The notes below the pieces were generated by a model. That model had not been told where the DNA came from. It was given only the letters and a program-made list of their open reading frames with translations, and made no database searches. A DNA stretch of 17,945 nt from CAZIAK01 sp964537035 (GTDB taxonomy: Bacteria; Planctomycetota; B15-G4): NCBI GenBank assembly GCA_964537035.1, contig CAZIAK010000068.1, positions 1 to 17,945 on the forward strand, given 5' to 3'. The position numbers and the translations under genes are program-made. Position 1 is the first letter of the stretch; every line of letters begins with the position of its first letter. This document shows positions 15,954 to 17,945 of the stretch, in pieces.

Positions 15954-16232
15954 GGCGGGGACGGCCGTCCTCGGAGGCTTGCCGGAATAGAGGTTCCGCT
16001 CCTCTATCGACCGAATTCGCTGCAAGACTGTATGTCGGCAAAAAACCAGGGACGCGCCCCTAACCGACTTGCATGGAATGGCTTATGCACTCATCAAGAT
16101 ATGCACATACCCAACTTGAGACATTTTTGGCTCCCTTTTGTCCCGAGACCTGACTTCAGGCCGCTTTCCCTACGGTGCTACGTCCCCTGGCGCCACCTGT
16201 TGTGTCCCCCAAGCAGTCCCGAGGTCGTCGCC
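15954..16232. promoter_or_regulatory. Divergent AT-richer promoter region
   Basis: The 279 bases between the two divergent genes are clearly AT-richer around 16026-16150 than their surroundings, as expected for promoters. ATGCAC is repeated at 16085-16090 and 16101-16106, exactly 16 bases apart. TGCAT at 16070-16074 pairs in inverse with ATGCA at 16085-16089. TTGAGA at 16116 and TTGCAT at 16069 could be -35 elements, but no well-spaced -10 was found, so promoters are not assigned. Confidence 0.4.
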
Positions 16233-17867
16233 ATGCCCAACCAACCCCAGCTCAGCCCTGATTGGGAGTCTGACTCCCAGACCAGAGCCCGCCGCAAGCC
16301 CGCACAGATTCTGCGGCTTCACCGCCAGTCTGTGCAGAGCCGGGTGCCCGCCGACGAGATCGACCCGTCGCGGTACGGCGGCAGAAACGGCGCCTTCCAC
16401 GCTGATCTCGAGGGCAGCTCCGCAGCACACCGCTTTCGCCCGGAGCGTTTCGCCATCAAGGGCATGCACTTCGAGTCACGGGCCAGCTTCTGGATCCGCG
16501 GCCGGGCCCTGACCGGCCTCACCGTGGTGGATATCTCGGCCTCGGGGATGGGCCTGATCGCTGACACCTCCATGGACCTGGAGCCGGGGACAGCTCTTCA
16601 GGACCTGCAGCTCGAGCACCGGGGGCACGTGGTCTGGACCGGGGACGCCACCGTGGTCTACTCCCCCGAGGCGCGCCAGTCCCGCTTCGGCGTGCGCCTG
16701 CTGGGACCGGGCATCGACCTCGACGAGGTGCGCTTTCGGGACGAACTCGTCGAATGCCACCTGAGCCACTCGCTCATCCGCGAAGACGATTTCGACCGCT
16801 TCCTGCCCGCAGCGTGGCGGGCCAACGTGTCAGCTCTCTTCTACATGATGATCGAAGTGCGCCGGACCCTCGAAGCTCAAGAGGCCAATGACGCCCACCA
16901 ACGGTGGAGAGAGCCCAAGAACTCCTGGCGCCTGTGCTCGATCCTGCACGAGAAGATCTGGCCCGCCATGAAGCGACTCACCGAAGAGCTCGACGAGGTC
17001 AGCGTCGACTTCGACGAGCGCCAGACCGGCCTGGGCCTGCTCTTCGCCCAACGCCTGCTGACCCTTGAGTTCACCGCCTGCGAGTTCATGAACCGGGCCT
17101 ACACCAAGCCCCAGGGTTACGCCGGCGACTACCGCATGATGGAGCTGGGCCAGAGCCAAGAGCTCTCCGGCGAGAGCCTCTTTCAGCGCTTCTTGCAGTA
17201 CTACATCCAGAACTCGTCCCTCGGTCAGGCCATCCGCGAGCGGGCCGACGTGGCCCTCACCGCCGCGCGCGAGACCGTGGCCCTCGACCGCCCGGTGCGC
17301 ATTCTGTCACTGGCCTGCGGGCCTGCGGTCGAGCTGCGCAGGCTCATCGCCGAGACCGAGCGCTTCGAGCATCCCATCGAGATCATCCTGCTCGATCAGG
17401 ACGAAGACGCCCTGCAGTCCTGCGTCACCGAGCTCAACCGGGCGGCCGAGTACCGTGACGACACGAACATGATCTCGTTCCGTTGCCTGCACTTCTCGCT
17501 GAACCAGATCCTGGCGCCGAAGCGGGGCTCAGAGCGTCAGCTGGTCAACGAGGTCCTGTCCGACATCGACCTGATCTACTCCATGGGACTGTTCGACTAC
17601 CTCGAGCAGCCCCTGGCCCAGAAGACCGCCCGTCGTCTGTTCAAGATGCTCAGCCCGGGCGGGCGCCTGCTCATCGGCAACCTCTGTCGCGTCCCCGACA
17701 GCACCTGGATCATGGAGTACGGCCTGTCCTGGCACCTGATCTACCGCAACCACGACGAGATGATCGACATGGGCGCGCGGATCAACTCGAACGAGGGCAC
17801 GGTGCAAGTCGCCAGCGACAGCACGGGGCACTGCCTGTTCTTGGATGCCCGCCGGGTCGACGGCTGA
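16233..17867 (+). CDS. PilZ domain fused to EF/3-OH-PAME-type SAM-dependent methyltransferase
   Basis: A 544-residue cytoplasmic protein. Residues 65-160 look like a PilZ domain, with D100-I-S-A-S-G105 matching DxSxxG. The usual RxxxR is altered to RFRPER (67-72), so c-di-GMP binding is uncertain. A helical linker of about 130 residues follows. A class I methyltransferase domain then begins after KPQGYAGDY (292-300). That motif, with GESLFQRFLQYY, is typical of proteins annotated as extracellular-factor (3-hydroxypalmitate methyl ester) synthases, the PhcB-like group. Motif I is ILSLACGPAVE (357-367), and ILLDQDEDAL is the next strand with its acidic residues. The actual substrate is unknown. 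The ATG at 16233 has GAGG eight bases upstream; the upstream open frame runs antisense to the kinase gene and is not coding. Confidence 0.85.
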   Translation: MPNQPQLSPDWESDSQTRARRKPAQILRLHRQSVQSRVPADEIDPSRYGGRNGAFHADLEGSSAAHRFRPERFAIKGMHFESRASFWIRGRALTGLTVVDISASGMGLIADTSMDLEPGTALQDLQLEHRGHVVWTGDATVVYSPEARQSRFGVRLLGPGIDLDEVRFRDELVECHLSHSLIREDDFDRFLPAAWRANVSALFYMMIEVRRTLEAQEANDAHQRWREPKNSWRLCSILHEKIWPAMKRLTEELDEVSVDFDERQTGLGLLFAQRLLTLEFTACEFMNRAYTKPQGYAGDYRMMELGQSQELSGESLFQRFLQYYIQNSSLGQAIRERADVALTAARETVALDRPVRILSLACGPAVELRRLIAETERFEHPIEIILLDQDEDALQSCVTELNRAAEYRDDTNMISFRCLHFSLNQILAPKRGSERQLVNEVLSDIDLIYSMGLFDYLEQPLAQKTARRLFKMLSPGGRLLIGNLCRVPDSTWIMEYGLSWHLIYRNHDEMIDMGARINSNEGTVQVASDSTGHCLFLDARRVDG

Positions 17868-17880
17868 CGCGCAGCGCGTC
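17866..17880 (+). terminator. Palindrome overlapping the stop codon of the PilZ-methyltransferase gene
   Basis: GACGCGCAGCGCGTC is a perfect 7-bp inverted repeat around one A. As RNA it would form a six-pair stem with a three-base loop. It shares two bases with the TGA stop. No T-tract follows, so termination is only a possibility. Confidence 0.35.
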
Positions 17881-17886
17881 GCGGTG

Positions 17887-17904
17887 CCGACCTAGTCCGA
17901 CCTA
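17887..17904. repeat. Direct repeat CCGACCTA, period 10
   Basis: CCGACCTA occurs at 17887-17894 and 17897-17904, two bases apart and therefore on the same DNA face. It lies in the gene-free 78 bases at the window's end. It could be a regulator site for the next gene, or chance. Confidence 0.3.
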
Positions 17905-17945
17905 TTCGCGGAGTTCGTCGCGAGAGCGTGGTTGCGCCTTCGTGG

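Noticed and set aside
15327..16232. N-terminal extension of the PilZ-methyltransferase frame
   Set aside because: It runs antisense through the kinase's membrane region and lacks PilZ similarity. The ATG at 16233 has a suitable ribosome-binding site.

Overview
The window is high-GC, densely coding DNA with ten protein genes, one of which is cut by a run of 100 N. The gene mix suggests a Gram-negative bacterium, most likely Planctomycetota or a similar high-GC lineage. It includes a BlaI/M56 regulatory pair, secreted FG-GAP and carboxypeptidase-regulatory-like proteins, a Leptospira-type LA_2272 surface-repeat protein and a standalone quinol nitric oxide reductase. This assignment is inference from protein families, because there is no rRNA or other marker gene here.

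Layout. (1) 23-1411, plus: a PilT-type twitching ATPase with an added acidic tail. (2) 1499-3854, plus: a BlaI/MecI-like repressor (1594-2016) overlapping an M56 (BlaR1-like) membrane metallopeptidase (2013-3854). A 35-bp near-perfect dyad precedes the pair, and the peptidase ends in an unfamiliar Glu/His-rich domain. (3) A strong hairpin (3872-3913) lies between this pair and a convergent LA_2272-type surface protein (3989-5623, minus) built of about 17 tandem 16-residue units followed by 15-residue units. (4) A divergent FG-GAP/VCBS secreted protein (5916-6440, plus) runs into the assembly gap at 6441-6540. (5) After the gap there is a gene-free stretch with a 21-bp perfect inverted repeat and then a perfect FNR/Dnr-type box. 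It leads into a complete quinol-dependent NO reductase (6888-9251, plus). (6) Hairpins separate norB from a convergent minus-strand cluster. In transcription order the cluster is a hybrid histidine kinase (15953-13374), a beta-helix lipoprotein (13221-12079) and a large carboxypeptidase-regulatory-like protein (12035-9393). (7) Divergent from the kinase is a PilZ-methyltransferase fusion (16233-17867, plus), followed by a short palindrome.

How the genes fit together. The BlaI/M56 pair is probably an autoregulated stress-sensing switch: the protease senses something outside the membrane and inactivates the repressor. The usual penicillin-binding sensor is replaced by an uncharacterised acidic domain. 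The norB gene is probably induced by NO or low oxygen through a CRP/FNR-family regulator. The kinase may share an operon with the two exported proteins. The PilT ATPase and the PilZ protein hint at surface behaviour, but they are far apart and no direct link is visible. The best candidate for something undescribed is the M56 protein with its Glu/His-rich C-terminal domain, its internal ribosome-binding site and its long operator.
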